Shown here piece after piece: positions 14,771 through 20,816 of a DNA stretch of 20,816 nucleotides. The notes under the pieces were generated by a model, which worked only from the letters and a program-made list of their open reading frames with translations, was not told the origin of the DNA and did no database searches. Every line of letters starts with the position of its first letter. Within the stretch, counting starts at the first letter, position 1. Source of the stretch: Lachnospiraceae bacterium UBA3802 (GTDB lineage Bacteria > Bacillota > Clostridia > Lachnospirales > Lachnospiraceae); contig DFEM01000096.1 of NCBI GenBank assembly GCA_002369155.1, positions 1 to 20,816 on the forward strand, written 5' to 3'. The position numbers were made by a program, and so were the translations under genes.

Positions 14771-15793
14771 TTACCAGTCGCTTCCCCAGTCCGAATAATC
14801 CGAATCCCAGGAATCGCTTCCACCCCAGTCCCAGGAATCGTCCGATGAGCTCCAGCCTGAATCATCCGAAGAACTCCACCAGGAATCATCGCTTGACGAA
14901 CTCCAGGAATCATCGCTTGACGAGCTCCATGAATCATAATCCGAAGAACTGTAATTATATGAATTATCGTTAGAATATCCCGAGCTGTAAGAATAATCGT
15001 CGTCATCAAAATCCCATGAATTGCCGCCGTTCGAAGAACTGCCGGAAGAACCGTAATTTCCGCCTCCCAATGAGCTGTCCGATTCGTGCTCGTTAGCATA
15101 AGGAGGATAAGTCCATGTGTTGGAATTATTCTTATTAACGTTTTTGCCAATCATCGAAGAGAACACATAGATTATTATGATGAGCAGAATTCCAAACGGA
15201 ATGGCTACAGCCATAAGCGTTTCTTTTCGTTTTCTTTTGTACTCGCTTTCGGCTAAGAATTCCTGATATGCTTCATCCTTTACCGCTTTGTGTTCGGCAC
15301 TCTTTTTTATATAATCAAATGCTTGATCCTTGTCTTCTTTGCTTGCGGGTTTGTTGGTAAAATATGCGTATGCTTCTTCCTTTTCGTCTTCGGAAGCACT
15401 TTGTTTGTTCAAATGAATATTTCTTTCTTTTTGCTCGAGTATTTCGCTTTTTAAGCGCATATAAAGCTCATTAACCGCATACGCTTCATCAGTGCCTTCA
15501 TATCTTACCGCCCTGCTTCCGTCGTCCTTGTTTTTATAAACAATGAATTTGCCGGAATTCTCGTCTTTGTAGATACCGAACGCTCTGGGTCCCTTATAAT
15601 CGATGCCAATAAAAAATCTGGTAGTCTCATAAGGAGGGAGTCTCCTCGCCGAATACCAGTTTTTAAGATTCTCTATTGTCTTAGGCTGATCATATACCGA
15701 TCGATTCACATCAACATTGGAAGCGCCGCAATTGGGACATTTCTCCAATGTTTCATCAAACAAGCTGCCGCAATAATCACATTTAATCTGCAT
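14771..15793 (-). CDS. Zinc-ribbon, single-pass membrane protein with Ser/Asp/Trp repeat tail
   Basis: A 340-residue protein of unknown function. An N-terminal zinc ribbon (Cys5, Cys8, Cys19, Cys22) is followed by a folded-looking region (about 40-115), a charged helical stretch rich in Lys/Glu (115-195) and one membrane helix at about 191-213. Beyond it comes a low-complexity tail of about 125 residues, with Gly/Ser/Asn first and then repeats of the type SWSSSSDD. Positive charges before the helix put the zinc ribbon in the cytoplasm and the acidic tail outside. An upstream ATG would add ten residues, but GGAGGGG stands five bases before the ATG at 15793, so I use that. Similar ribbon-plus-helix proteins are common in Clostridia without known function. 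Confidence 0.85.
   Translation of the reverse strand: MQIKCDYCGSLFDETLEKCPNCGASNVDVNRSVYDQPKTIENLKNWYSARRLPPYETTRFFIGIDYKGPRAFGIYKDENSGKFIVYKNKDDGSRAVRYEGTDEAYAVNELYMRLKSEILEQKERNIHLNKQSASEDEKEEAYAYFTNKPASKEDKDQAFDYIKKSAEHKAVKDEAYQEFLAESEYKRKRKETLMAVAIPFGILLIIIIYVFSSMIGKNVNKNNSNTWTYPPYANEHESDSSLGGGNYGSSGSSSNGGNSWDFDDDDYSYSSGYSNDNSYNYSSSDYDSWSSSSDDSWSSSSDDSWWSSSDDSGWSSSDDSWDWGGSDSWDSDYSDWGSDW
14800..14937 (-). repeat. Imperfect tandem repeats coding for the SWSSSSDD tail
   Basis: Two nearly identical 24-base units (core TCAAGCGATGATTCCTGG on the minus strand) are followed by degenerate copies in frame, each giving Trp-Ser-Ser-Ser/Asp-Asp type residues. They lie inside the zinc-ribbon gene and probably arose by slippage within it. 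Confidence 0.75.
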
Positions 15794-15955
15794 TTTTACC
15801 CCTCCGGAAAACTCCGACACCATTTTTATTATCTCAAAAAAATATATTCATTACAAGTATGCTTTATCCTGTCTTTGCGTGACAAATATTGACTGTCAAA
15901 AAAACATTTGGTACCTTTTATTCATAATTATTTTTGAGAAACAATTCGGGTTTTT

Positions 15956-16843
15956 ATGGAATATTATTCACTCAATCAATACCTTAAGGATACCTTCCAT
16001 ACAAAGGTTTATAAGATATCAATCAACGCAGGTTTTACCTGTCCAAACCGTGACGGCACTTTGGATACGAGGGGCTGCATTTTTTGCTCGGGCGAAGGCT
16101 CGGGTGATTTTTGCGAATCGCCTTTGCTTTCAGTAAGTGAGCAGATTGAACTCGGCAAGAAAAGAGTGGCAGGAAAAATCGGCGATGGTGGCAAATATAT
16201 CGCCTATTTTCAGGCGTTTACCAATACATATGCTCCCACCCCAAAATTGCGTGAGGTTTTTACAGAAGCCATCAATCATCCCGATATTGTGGCAATATCT
16301 GTAGCCACAAGGCCTGATTGTCTTCCGGAAGATGTCTTGGATCTGCTTTTTGAATTAAACAAAATAAAACCCGTCTGGGTTGAACTCGGTCTTCAGACCA
16401 TACATGAAAAAACTGCCGAGTATATAAGACGCTGTTACCCGCTTTCGGTTTATGACAAAGCCGTGGATGAATTGAAGAAAAGAAATATAAATGTGATTAC
16501 GCATGTTATCCTCGGACTTCCGGGAGAGAGCGAAGAAGATATTCTTCGGACTGTAAAATATGTCTGCGACAAAGGAACTGACGGAATTAAGCTTCAGCTT
16601 TTGCATGTACTAAAGGGTACAGATCTCGCCAAAGAGTACGCCGATGGCAAATTTAAATGTCTTGAAATGGATGAATATATAGAACTTGTTGTTAAATGTC
16701 TCTCGATAATTCCTAAAGATATCGTCATCCACCGAATGACCGGAGACGGCGACAAAAAGATACTTATTGCTCCCGAATGGAGCGGTGACAAGAAGAAAGT
16801 TTTGAATGCTCTTACAAAAAGCATTCAAGAAAATCATCCGTAA
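15956..16843 (+). CDS. ytqA: TIGR01212-family radical SAM protein (YtqA/YhcC type)
   Basis: A 295-residue radical SAM enzyme. The iron-sulphur cysteines have the family's unusual spacing, Cx11Cx2C: Cys29 (FTCPNRDG), Cys41 and Cys44 (RGCIFCSG). YFQAFTNTYAP, VATRPDCLP, VELGLQTIHE, HVILGLPGE and KLQLLHVLKGT follow in the usual order. In Bacillus subtilis the YtqA member has been linked to tRNA wobble-uridine modification (mnm5s2U route); I recall this from general knowledge and do not infer it from this locus. The ATG at 15956 starts at the family's normal MEYYSLNQYL, although no clear Shine-Dalgarno is visible. Its 3' end overlaps the convergent antitoxin-like gene by 32 bases. Upstream, TTGACT at about 15889 could be a -35 box, but the -10 is poor. 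Confidence 0.93.
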   Translation: MEYYSLNQYLKDTFHTKVYKISINAGFTCPNRDGTLDTRGCIFCSGEGSGDFCESPLLSVSEQIELGKKRVAGKIGDGGKYIAYFQAFTNTYAPTPKLREVFTEAINHPDIVAISVATRPDCLPEDVLDLLFELNKIKPVWVELGLQTIHEKTAEYIRRCYPLSVYDKAVDELKKRNINVITHVILGLPGESEEDILRTVKYVCDKGTDGIKLQLLHVLKGTDLAKEYADGKFKCLEMDEYIELVVKCLSIIPKDIVIHRMTGDGDKKILIAPEWSGDKKKVLNALTKSIQENHP

Positions 16844-17009
16844 AAAAATCCAAGCTTGTTAACATGTTTTTCCAAGTCGAATCTTTGGGCAATAAATATA
16901 CTGATTTTCCTATTTTGTTCACACGAGCCTCATCAGAATCAAATCTGATTGTTCCAGGAAGTTTTATAATCTGATATTCGCCTTCATTAATTACTTTTGC
17001 TGTATCCAT
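16812..17009 (-). CDS. VapB-like antitoxin, apparently without a toxin
   Basis: A 65-residue protein that begins MDTAKVINEGEYQIIKLPG and continues with RFDSDEARVNKIGKSVYLLPKD, the pattern of VapB/SpoVT-AbrB-fold antitoxins (beta-strand DNA-binding dimer), ending in a DFFTDDFL segment like the toxin-binding tail of VapB. I chose the ATG at 17009 because AGGAGGTG lies six bases upstream; a longer frame from 17081 has no such site. In VapBC operons the PIN-domain toxin normally follows directly. Here the next thing is the convergent radical SAM gene, into which this gene runs by 32 bases, so no VapC is present. It may be an orphan antitoxin or a stand-alone regulator. Confidence 0.75.
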   Translation of the reverse strand: MDTAKVINEGEYQIIKLPGTIRFDSDEARVNKIGKSVYLLPKDSTWKNMLTSLDFFTDDFLECFL

Positions 17010-17030
17010 ATTCACACCTCCTTTTTCTAT

Positions 17031-17060
17031 AGTATGTATGAGATTATATACTGATGTCAA
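17031..17060 (-). promoter_or_regulatory. Possible promoter and operator of the VapB-like gene
   Basis: A TTGACA box (17060-17055) stands upstream, and an imperfect inverted repeat (AGTATGTAT ... TTATATACT, 17031-17052, 7 of 9 arm positions matching) lies between it and the start. VapB proteins usually bind such repeats in their own promoter. The -10 is not clear, so this is tentative. Confidence 0.3.
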
Positions 17061-17070
17061 TGCTGCCTGA

Positions 17071-17099
17071 TTGATATTCACCCAAATAAGAAGTATAAT
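17071..17099 (+). promoter_or_regulatory. Rubredoxin promoter
   Basis: TTGATA (17071-17076), 17 bases, TATAAT (17094-17099): consensus -10 and spacing, about 40 bases before the rubredoxin ATG. Confidence 0.85.
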
Positions 17100-17139
17100 T
17101 AGCTTACGGCAAAAAACTTTTTGAAAGGAGATTACAATT

Positions 17140-17295
17140 ATGGATAAGTATGCATGTCCCTGCGGTTACGTTTATGATCCCGAAATCGGAGATCCCGATG
17201 GCGGTATCGCACCCGGAACAGCTTTTGAAGATATTCCCGATGATTGGGTTTGCCCTGTCTGCGGAATAGGAAAAGACGGATTTGAAAAAGCTTAA
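17140..17295 (+). CDS. Rubredoxin
   Basis: A 51-residue rubredoxin, a small cytoplasmic electron carrier with one iron held by four cysteines. It is common in anaerobes, where it feeds reductive detoxification of oxygen and peroxide. The body matches the family: [20 protein letters not shown], then [18 protein letters not shown] with the second pair Cys38 and Cys41. The first pair is unusual, CPCGY (Cys6, Cys8), one residue shorter than the standard CxxCGY. An AAAGGAG site lies nine bases before the ATG, a consensus promoter precedes it and a terminator follows, so it is a one-gene unit. It is too short to be called by size-filtered gene finders. Confidence 0.95.
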   Translation: MDKYACPCGYVYDPEIGDPDGGIAPGTAFEDIPDDWVCPVCGIGKDGFEKA

Positions 17296-17310
17296 TTAAT
17301 TATATTTCAT

Positions 17311-17343
17311 AATAAAAAACCATGCTTAGCATGGTTTTTTATT
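17311..17343. terminator. Bidirectional terminator between rubredoxin and the prepilin gene
   Basis: A perfect 15-bp inverted repeat around a three-base loop: AATAAAAAACCATGC - TTA - GCATGGTTTTTTATT. The A-run and T-run flanks make it an intrinsic terminator on both strands, serving the convergent rubredoxin (plus) and prepilin (minus) genes. Confidence 0.93.
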
Positions 17344-17415
17344 ATCTAATCTATTGATTATTTATTATATATCGGATCAAGAACATATCCTTTTTCTCCG
17401 AAAAAAGCAGCAACC

Positions 17416-18123
17416 TTAGTTCTTGTTAAAACCTTTTACAAATGTCCATATAGAAGACCAGTTATTATTTCCGGTCTTATTGGAAAGAACATAATACTGA
17501 AGTCTTTTCCCTTTAAGCGGGCCGTCAACAAATACATTGTTTTCATCAAGTATATCGTTATTCTCATTTATTCTCGGATGGTGATTGGACCAGGTTCCGT
17601 TGTAATAGAAAAGAGGTTCGGATGTCTTGGTTTCCATATAAAAGATATAGTAAACTGTATATTTGTCGTGCTTGGTTGTGGTAACTCCGGTAACCTCATC
17701 CTCGTGATTGCTTCCCAATCCAAACATTATGAAATACGGTCCTTTGCTTCCATTGCCGTTGTCAATTTTATCCAAATCCAAATCGGCAAGAATTTTCATT
17801 GCCCAAGGCTTATCTGTAGCATTTATATCCCCGTTTTTGCCATCGAAATTCTTAACGTTATCCCCGCCGATTACAGCAAATTCCTTTCCGTTTCCGCCTT
17901 GTAAAGTATCTCCGTACTTGGCATATCTTTCGACCAAATCAGCCTGTACCATGGTAAGACAATCTTTGGCTCTAAGAAGTTCTTTTCTGCTTCTTGCCCT
18001 GTCAATATACCCAAGAAGCGCAGGGATAAGAATTGCCGCAAGAATTGCCAGAATAACAAGAACCACGATAAGTTCTACGAGTGTAAATCCTTTTTTCTTT
18101 TTGTTGTTTTGCTCTATATTCAT
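17416..18123 (-). CDS. Type IV pilin-like (prepilin) protein
   Basis: A 235-residue secreted protein with a class III signal: a basic leader (NNKKKK), then GFTLVE, so a prepilin peptidase would cut after Gly12 and methylate Phe13; Glu17 is the conserved Glu5 of mature pilins. A hydrophobic helix (about 14-35) leads to GYIDRARSRKEL and a C-terminal globular part with Asn/Gly-rich loops. It could be a major or minor pilin or a type II secretion pseudopilin. The ATG at 18123 has GGAG eight bases upstream. In the next frame after the stop, open sequence continues for about 20 codons, so the C-terminus may be altered by a frameshift. A paralogue lies at the right edge of the window. No assembly ATPase or prepilin peptidase is in view. 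Confidence 0.9.
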   Translation of the reverse strand: MNIEQNNKKKKGFTLVELIVVLVILAILAAILIPALLGYIDRARSRKELLRAKDCLTMVQADLVERYAKYGDTLQGGNGKEFAVIGGDNVKNFDGKNGDINATDKPWAMKILADLDLDKIDNGNGSKGPYFIMFGLGSNHEDEVTGVTTTKHDKYTVYYIFYMETKTSEPLFYYNGTWSNHHPRINENNDILDENNVFVDGPLKGKRLQYYVLSNKTGNNNWSSIWTFVKGFNKN

Positions 18124-18209
18124 TTCATTTTCTCCGAAAAAAATCTTCCTTTATTTATATCGACATTTTACCGCAAAAATGTAGTTTTGTGATGTCTTTT
18201 TGACATAAA

Positions 18210-19556
18210 TCAATGATGTCTTATTACTTCAAAACGCTGGAGTTTTACGTCTTCGTCGTATCCGATGCCGGCTTTTCGTTTTGCTATGGCAATCTGGTCT
18301 TCAACGGTATCCACGCCGTCCAGATCAGGTAACAAAAGACCTCTTTTAAATCCTTTGGTAACTATAACGCCATACTTCTTTACATCAAGATAATCGGGAG
18401 AGGGAATATCTTCCGGTTCTCCAAGAACATCCACTGATATTTCCAATGCAGAAAGTTCATTCTCTGTTATCGCCGGAAATCTCGGATCCGAAGTGGATGC
18501 ACTTATGGCATTTTGAATAATCTCTTCTCCAACGCATCCTGTTGTCGGAAGAATTGTTCCGATGCATCCTCTTAACTGCCCGTATTTATGAATGGATACA
18601 AACGCTCCTGCTCTCTTATCAGTCATATCCTTTGGTAAATCCTTCGGAAGACTGATTTTAGTATTTTCTTTTATGAAAGTTTCTATCGTTTTCCTCGCGA
18701 GCTTTACGTACTCGTCGGATTTATCAAGTGCCGCATCCATCGTTTCTTTCTTTTCCCCCATAGGATAAAAACTGCATATTCCGTATCCTACGCCTGTTAT
18801 GTCTTCGTGTGAATATTTCGTCGCTTTTACTTCCGTTTTATCAAGAACTCCTGCCATAATCACGAATGAGCGATGTCCGCATTCGGCAGCCCTCGAGCAA
18901 AAATCTTCATCAAAATCAAAGAGTTCTCCAAAAGCCGCTCTGGAGCATACATCCATAATCCGCTCATCATATTCGGGTCCCTCTTTGACAAATCCGTATG
19001 GTCCGTATTCCTGCAGTTTATGAGATAAATCTCCGCTTGCAACGAATACTATTTTTCGATTCAGTTTATCTGCTGCTTCTTTGATTATTTCTCCAAGTCT
19101 GTAATGAGCTTCGTATGAAAGGCCTGAGAGTCCTACTCTTACTATTTTGCCGCCTTTATACGCTTTTCTTATAAAGTAAAGGGGAACCATGGTTCCATGG
19201 TCAAGCGAAGGATCTCTCTCCGCTTTTGTTCCTGCCGGGAAATTTTCGGCTTCCGCAATTTTTTCTATCTCTTTTACAAGTTCTGAATCGTAATCTTCCG
19301 AAAAAGAAACGCCCGGAGCCTGAAACATAGAAAAATCTCCGACAGTTTTTTCTCCCGGAGATATATGAAAATAGTCATAATACATTACAGAATGAGGACT
19401 CGAGATTACAATCGTATCAGGAGATAAAGCAGCGATTTCCTTCGCTACCCTCTCATACGAATCTATGGTCTTTTGAACCTTTTTTTCACTCCCCTTTCCG
19501 ATATCGGGAACGATAAGCGGCGGATGGGGTACCATAAATGCTGCTAGTACTGACAT
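18210..19556 (-). CDS. AmmeMemoRadiSam fusion protein: Memo/LigB-like domain plus AMMECR1 domain
   Basis: The 448-residue protein joins two domains. Residues 1 to about 265 are the Memo-like class III extradiol-dioxygenase fold ([10 protein letters not shown] with His11, SPHS with His55, LDHGTMVPL with His120, SGDLSH with Asp176/His179). About 280-448 are an AMMECR1 domain with the hallmark LRGCIGT (328-334), SDPRFPAIT and [10 protein letters not shown]. In bacteria these two are usually linked to a radical SAM partner (AmrS), but none is visible here; the radical SAM gene at 15956 belongs to another family. The biochemical role is not established. It starts nine bases after the EAL gene with no separate ribosome binding site, so translation is likely coupled. 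The first ATG fits the family's N-terminus. Confidence 0.92.
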   Translation of the reverse strand: MSVLAAFMVPHPPLIVPDIGKGSEKKVQKTIDSYERVAKEIAALSPDTIVISSPHSVMYYDYFHISPGEKTVGDFSMFQAPGVSFSEDYDSELVKEIEKIAEAENFPAGTKAERDPSLDHGTMVPLYFIRKAYKGGKIVRVGLSGLSYEAHYRLGEIIKEAADKLNRKIVFVASGDLSHKLQEYGPYGFVKEGPEYDERIMDVCSRAAFGELFDFDEDFCSRAAECGHRSFVIMAGVLDKTEVKATKYSHEDITGVGYGICSFYPMGEKKETMDAALDKSDEYVKLARKTIETFIKENTKISLPKDLPKDMTDKRAGAFVSIHKYGQLRGCIGTILPTTGCVGEEIIQNAISASTSDPRFPAITENELSALEISVDVLGEPEDIPSPDYLDVKKYGVIVTKGFKRGLLLPDLDGVDTVEDQIAIAKRKAGIGYDEDVKLQRFEVIRHH

Positions 19557-19565
19557 GATATTTAT

Positions 19566-20273
19566 TTAACTTGGTCTTGCAAGATAGTATCCCTGGAAAT
19601 AATCCGCTCCTATGGATACCAGATAATCAAATTCTTCTTCTGTCTCGACACCCTCGGCTACAACCTTAACTCCGTAATCATGAAGCGTTGCAATGCTTTC
19701 CCTGCAATTAGCCTGTTTCTCAGGGTTTTTGTCGATATCACTTATCATGGATCTGTCTAATTTAACGATATCGGGTTTTATAAAATCAACCTTCTCCATA
19801 TCGTTTATTCCGGTGCCGTAATCATCCAGCGAAAACAGATTATTCATTGACCTGACGGATCGGTTTTTCTCAATCCAGTGATCCAGTGAAAAATACGGAT
19901 ACTCAAGAATCTCGATAATCATTCTTCCTCTGATGTCTTCACCGAAATATTCCCAGAAAACCTGCGCTTCATCCGGCTCCAGACAATCCGAAGGGAATGA
20001 ATTGATTGCAACTTTTTCCGTATAACCTCTCATGAAATATGCCTGCATGGCACCAAAGAATGTCGCAACCTCAATGATATGAAGCTTATCGGCGCCCTGA
20101 TATTTCGCAATAAGATCGGTGACCGTCAAATCCTTCGGACGCATTAATGCTTCCCAGGCATAGACAGTCTTTTTGTCTTTTTCGAATATGGGTTGAAAAA
20201 CATAATCAATTTGTAATTCCGCCAATGTCTTTAATATCTCTTCAGACAAGGCCAAATGCTCGTAATGAATCAT
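19566..20273 (-). CDS. EAL-domain cyclic-di-GMP phosphodiesterase, stand-alone
   Basis: A 235-residue protein made almost wholly of one EAL domain, which hydrolyses c-di-GMP to pGpG in the cytoplasm. The residues needed for catalysis are present: Glu41 in WEALMRP, Asn91 (INSFP), Glu121/Glu124 (IIEILE), Asp150-Asp151 (SLDDYGTG), Lys171 (VKLDR), Glu207 and Glu210 (AEGVET) and Gln227 (FQGYYLARP). There is no GGDEF, PAS or membrane segment; about 20 residues precede the domain. It is probably active and regulated by level or by partners. A pilin gene lies upstream and the AmmeMemo fusion follows nine bases downstream. An AGGGG six bases before the ATG is a fair ribosome binding site. Confidence 0.93.
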   Translation of the reverse strand: MIHYEHLALSEEILKTLAELQIDYVFQPIFEKDKKTVYAWEALMRPKDLTVTDLIAKYQGADKLHIIEVATFFGAMQAYFMRGYTEKVAINSFPSDCLEPDEAQVFWEYFGEDIRGRMIIEILEYPYFSLDHWIEKNRSVRSMNNLFSLDDYGTGINDMEKVDFIKPDIVKLDRSMISDIDKNPEKQANCRESIATLHDYGVKVVAEGVETEEEFDYLVSIGADYFQGYYLARPS

Positions 20274-20316
20274 ATGCCGCCCCTGGAAACCTCATAAGTA
20301 GTCATATATATCTCAA

Positions 20317-20355
20317 ATAACCCCGCAGGTCTTCCGGCCTGTGGGGTTTTTGTTT
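20317..20355. terminator. GC-rich hairpin between the second prepilin and the EAL gene
   Basis: AACCCCGCAGG (20319-20329) pairs with CCTGTGGGGTT (20338-20348) around an eight-base loop. On plus it is followed by TTTTTGTTT and the single odd pair is G-U, a good terminator. On minus, the strand of the flanking genes, the odd pair becomes A-C and the tail is only TTATTT. It probably stops pilin transcription anyway, but is better built for the plus strand. Confidence 0.65.
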
Positions 20356-20429
20356 AAGCTTTGTAAAGCTTTATTCCTCAGCTGTTATACAGTTCTTTGT
20401 ATTTATTTGTCAGTAAAGGATTTAGTCTA

Positions 20430-20816
20430 TTAATTGGATGTAGGAGCAGTTCCTACTATGGCATATGCTGTATATCCACTGGGAGTAGAAGCTGTAGTTA
20501 CAGTGTTCCATGATGAACCGTCAAACCAAAGTTTAACTCCATTCTCCTCATAATAAGCATACTTAACTGTATATGCAGCGTGATTTGATGAAACAGCTGA
20601 AGGCTTGTCTGCTGCTGTAGCATCTGTAGTACAATATGCTACAAATGTAGTTGCTGTAGAAACATCTGCTGTGTTTTTTACAACAGTTGCACGGTTTGTA
20701 AGTTCAGCCGGTTTCTTTCCTTCGCCATAAAGTGAGGAAAGTTCAGCCTGTGTTGCTGTTAAAAATGACTTTGCATTAAGTACATACTGTTTCTCTCTTG
20801 CTCTGTCGATGTATCC
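20430..20816 (-). CDS. Prepilin-like protein, partial (C-terminal 128 residues)
   Basis: The gene is cut by the right edge, so the start and the GFTLxE signal are not visible. The frame is open from the edge to TAA at 20432-20430. It begins GYIDRAREKQYVLNAKSFLTATQ, the segment just after the pilin hydrophobic helix, and matches GYIDRAR of the prepilin at 17416-18123. A second shared region is YTVKYAYY...WFDGSSWN against YTVYYIFY...FYYNGTWS. The C-terminal part is rich in Thr, Ala and Ser and ends APTSN. It is a paralogue, probably of the same pilus or pseudopilus system. No start codon lies inside the window, so standard ORF calling misses it. Confidence 0.85.
   Translation of the reverse strand, partial: GYIDRAREKQYVLNAKSFLTATQAELSSLYGEGKKPAELTNRATVVKNTADVSTATTFVAYCTTDATAADKPSAVSSNHAAYTVKYAYYEENGVKLWFDGSSWNTVTTASTPSGYTAYAIVGTAPTSN

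Noticed and set aside
14800..14937. Spaced near-identical repeats resembling a CRISPR array
   Set aside because: The units are directly adjacent, 24 bases long, degenerate and in frame with a coding sequence; there are no spacers.
14764..15150. A 128-codon open frame inside the zinc-ribbon gene, rich in Ile, Thr and Arg
   Set aside because: It is a shifted-frame reading of the tandem repeats in the tail; it has no ribosome binding site and its composition follows the repeat unit.
15879..16136. Open frame starting upstream of the radical SAM gene on plus
   Set aside because: It runs in a different frame into the radical SAM coding region and stops; the ytqA frame explains the sequence fully.
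16812..17081. Longer start (17081) for the VapB-like protein
   Set aside because: The extra 24 residues match nothing in the family, and the AGGAGGTG site belongs to the ATG at 17009.
18192..18206. ATGTC-TTTTT-GACAT inverted repeat after the AmmeMemo fusion gene as a terminator
   Set aside because: The stem is only 5 bp and AT-rich, and no T-run follows on either strand.

Overview
The window looks like a chromosomal segment of a low-GC Bacillota, most likely a Lachnospiraceae-type Clostridium relative. The pointers are a Trp T-box, strong AGGAGG-type ribosome binding sites, a fused AroE-AroK, a fused Memo/AMMECR1 protein, rubredoxin and GFTLVE prepilins. The taxonomic call is an inference from gene content only. 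Nearly everything is on the minus strand; only a radical SAM gene and rubredoxin are on plus.

Right to left (direction of transcription), 12798-759 is one large aromatic amino acid operon: pheA, aroB, aroC, aroE-aroK fusion, aroQ, an ACT-ACT-metallo-beta-lactamase-fold protein, aroA, tyrA, aroF (DAHP synthase), then a large polytopic membrane protein. Together the enzymes make chorismate from PEP and erythrose-4-phosphate and carry it to phenylpyruvate and 4-hydroxyphenylpyruvate; only the final aminotransferase is absent. The operon is preceded by an unlisted 40-codon ORF with 11 Phe/Tyr codons in 18, followed by a hairpin-plus-U terminator. Three short segments (leader Tyr/Phe codons, leader stop codon, terminator loop) can pair alternatively exactly as a ribosome-stalling attenuator needs. 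This is the strongest new observation. Left of the operon a TrpB2-type tryptophan synthase beta chain begins, with its own consensus promoter and a Trp-specific T-box (specifier UGG). So two neighbouring aromatic loci use two different attenuation mechanisms.

12806-15793 (minus) holds a DUF697-like membrane-associated GTPase with a small one-helix membrane protein in front of it, a Nudix hydrolase, and a zinc-ribbon single-pass protein with a Ser/Asp/Trp repeat tail. 15956-16843 (plus) is a TIGR01212/YtqA-type radical SAM protein that overlaps tail-to-tail with a solitary VapB-like antitoxin. A rubredoxin with an unusual first cysteine pair follows on plus. A perfect bidirectional terminator separates it from a prepilin gene on minus.

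18210-20273 (minus) is a two-gene unit: an active-looking EAL phosphodiesterase followed by a Memo-AMMECR1 fusion. A second prepilin, cut by the right edge, lies upstream. Two pilins around a c-di-GMP phosphodiesterase suggest a surface-appendage locus continuing beyond the window. No rRNA, tRNA, CRISPR array, insertion sequence or phage gene was seen.
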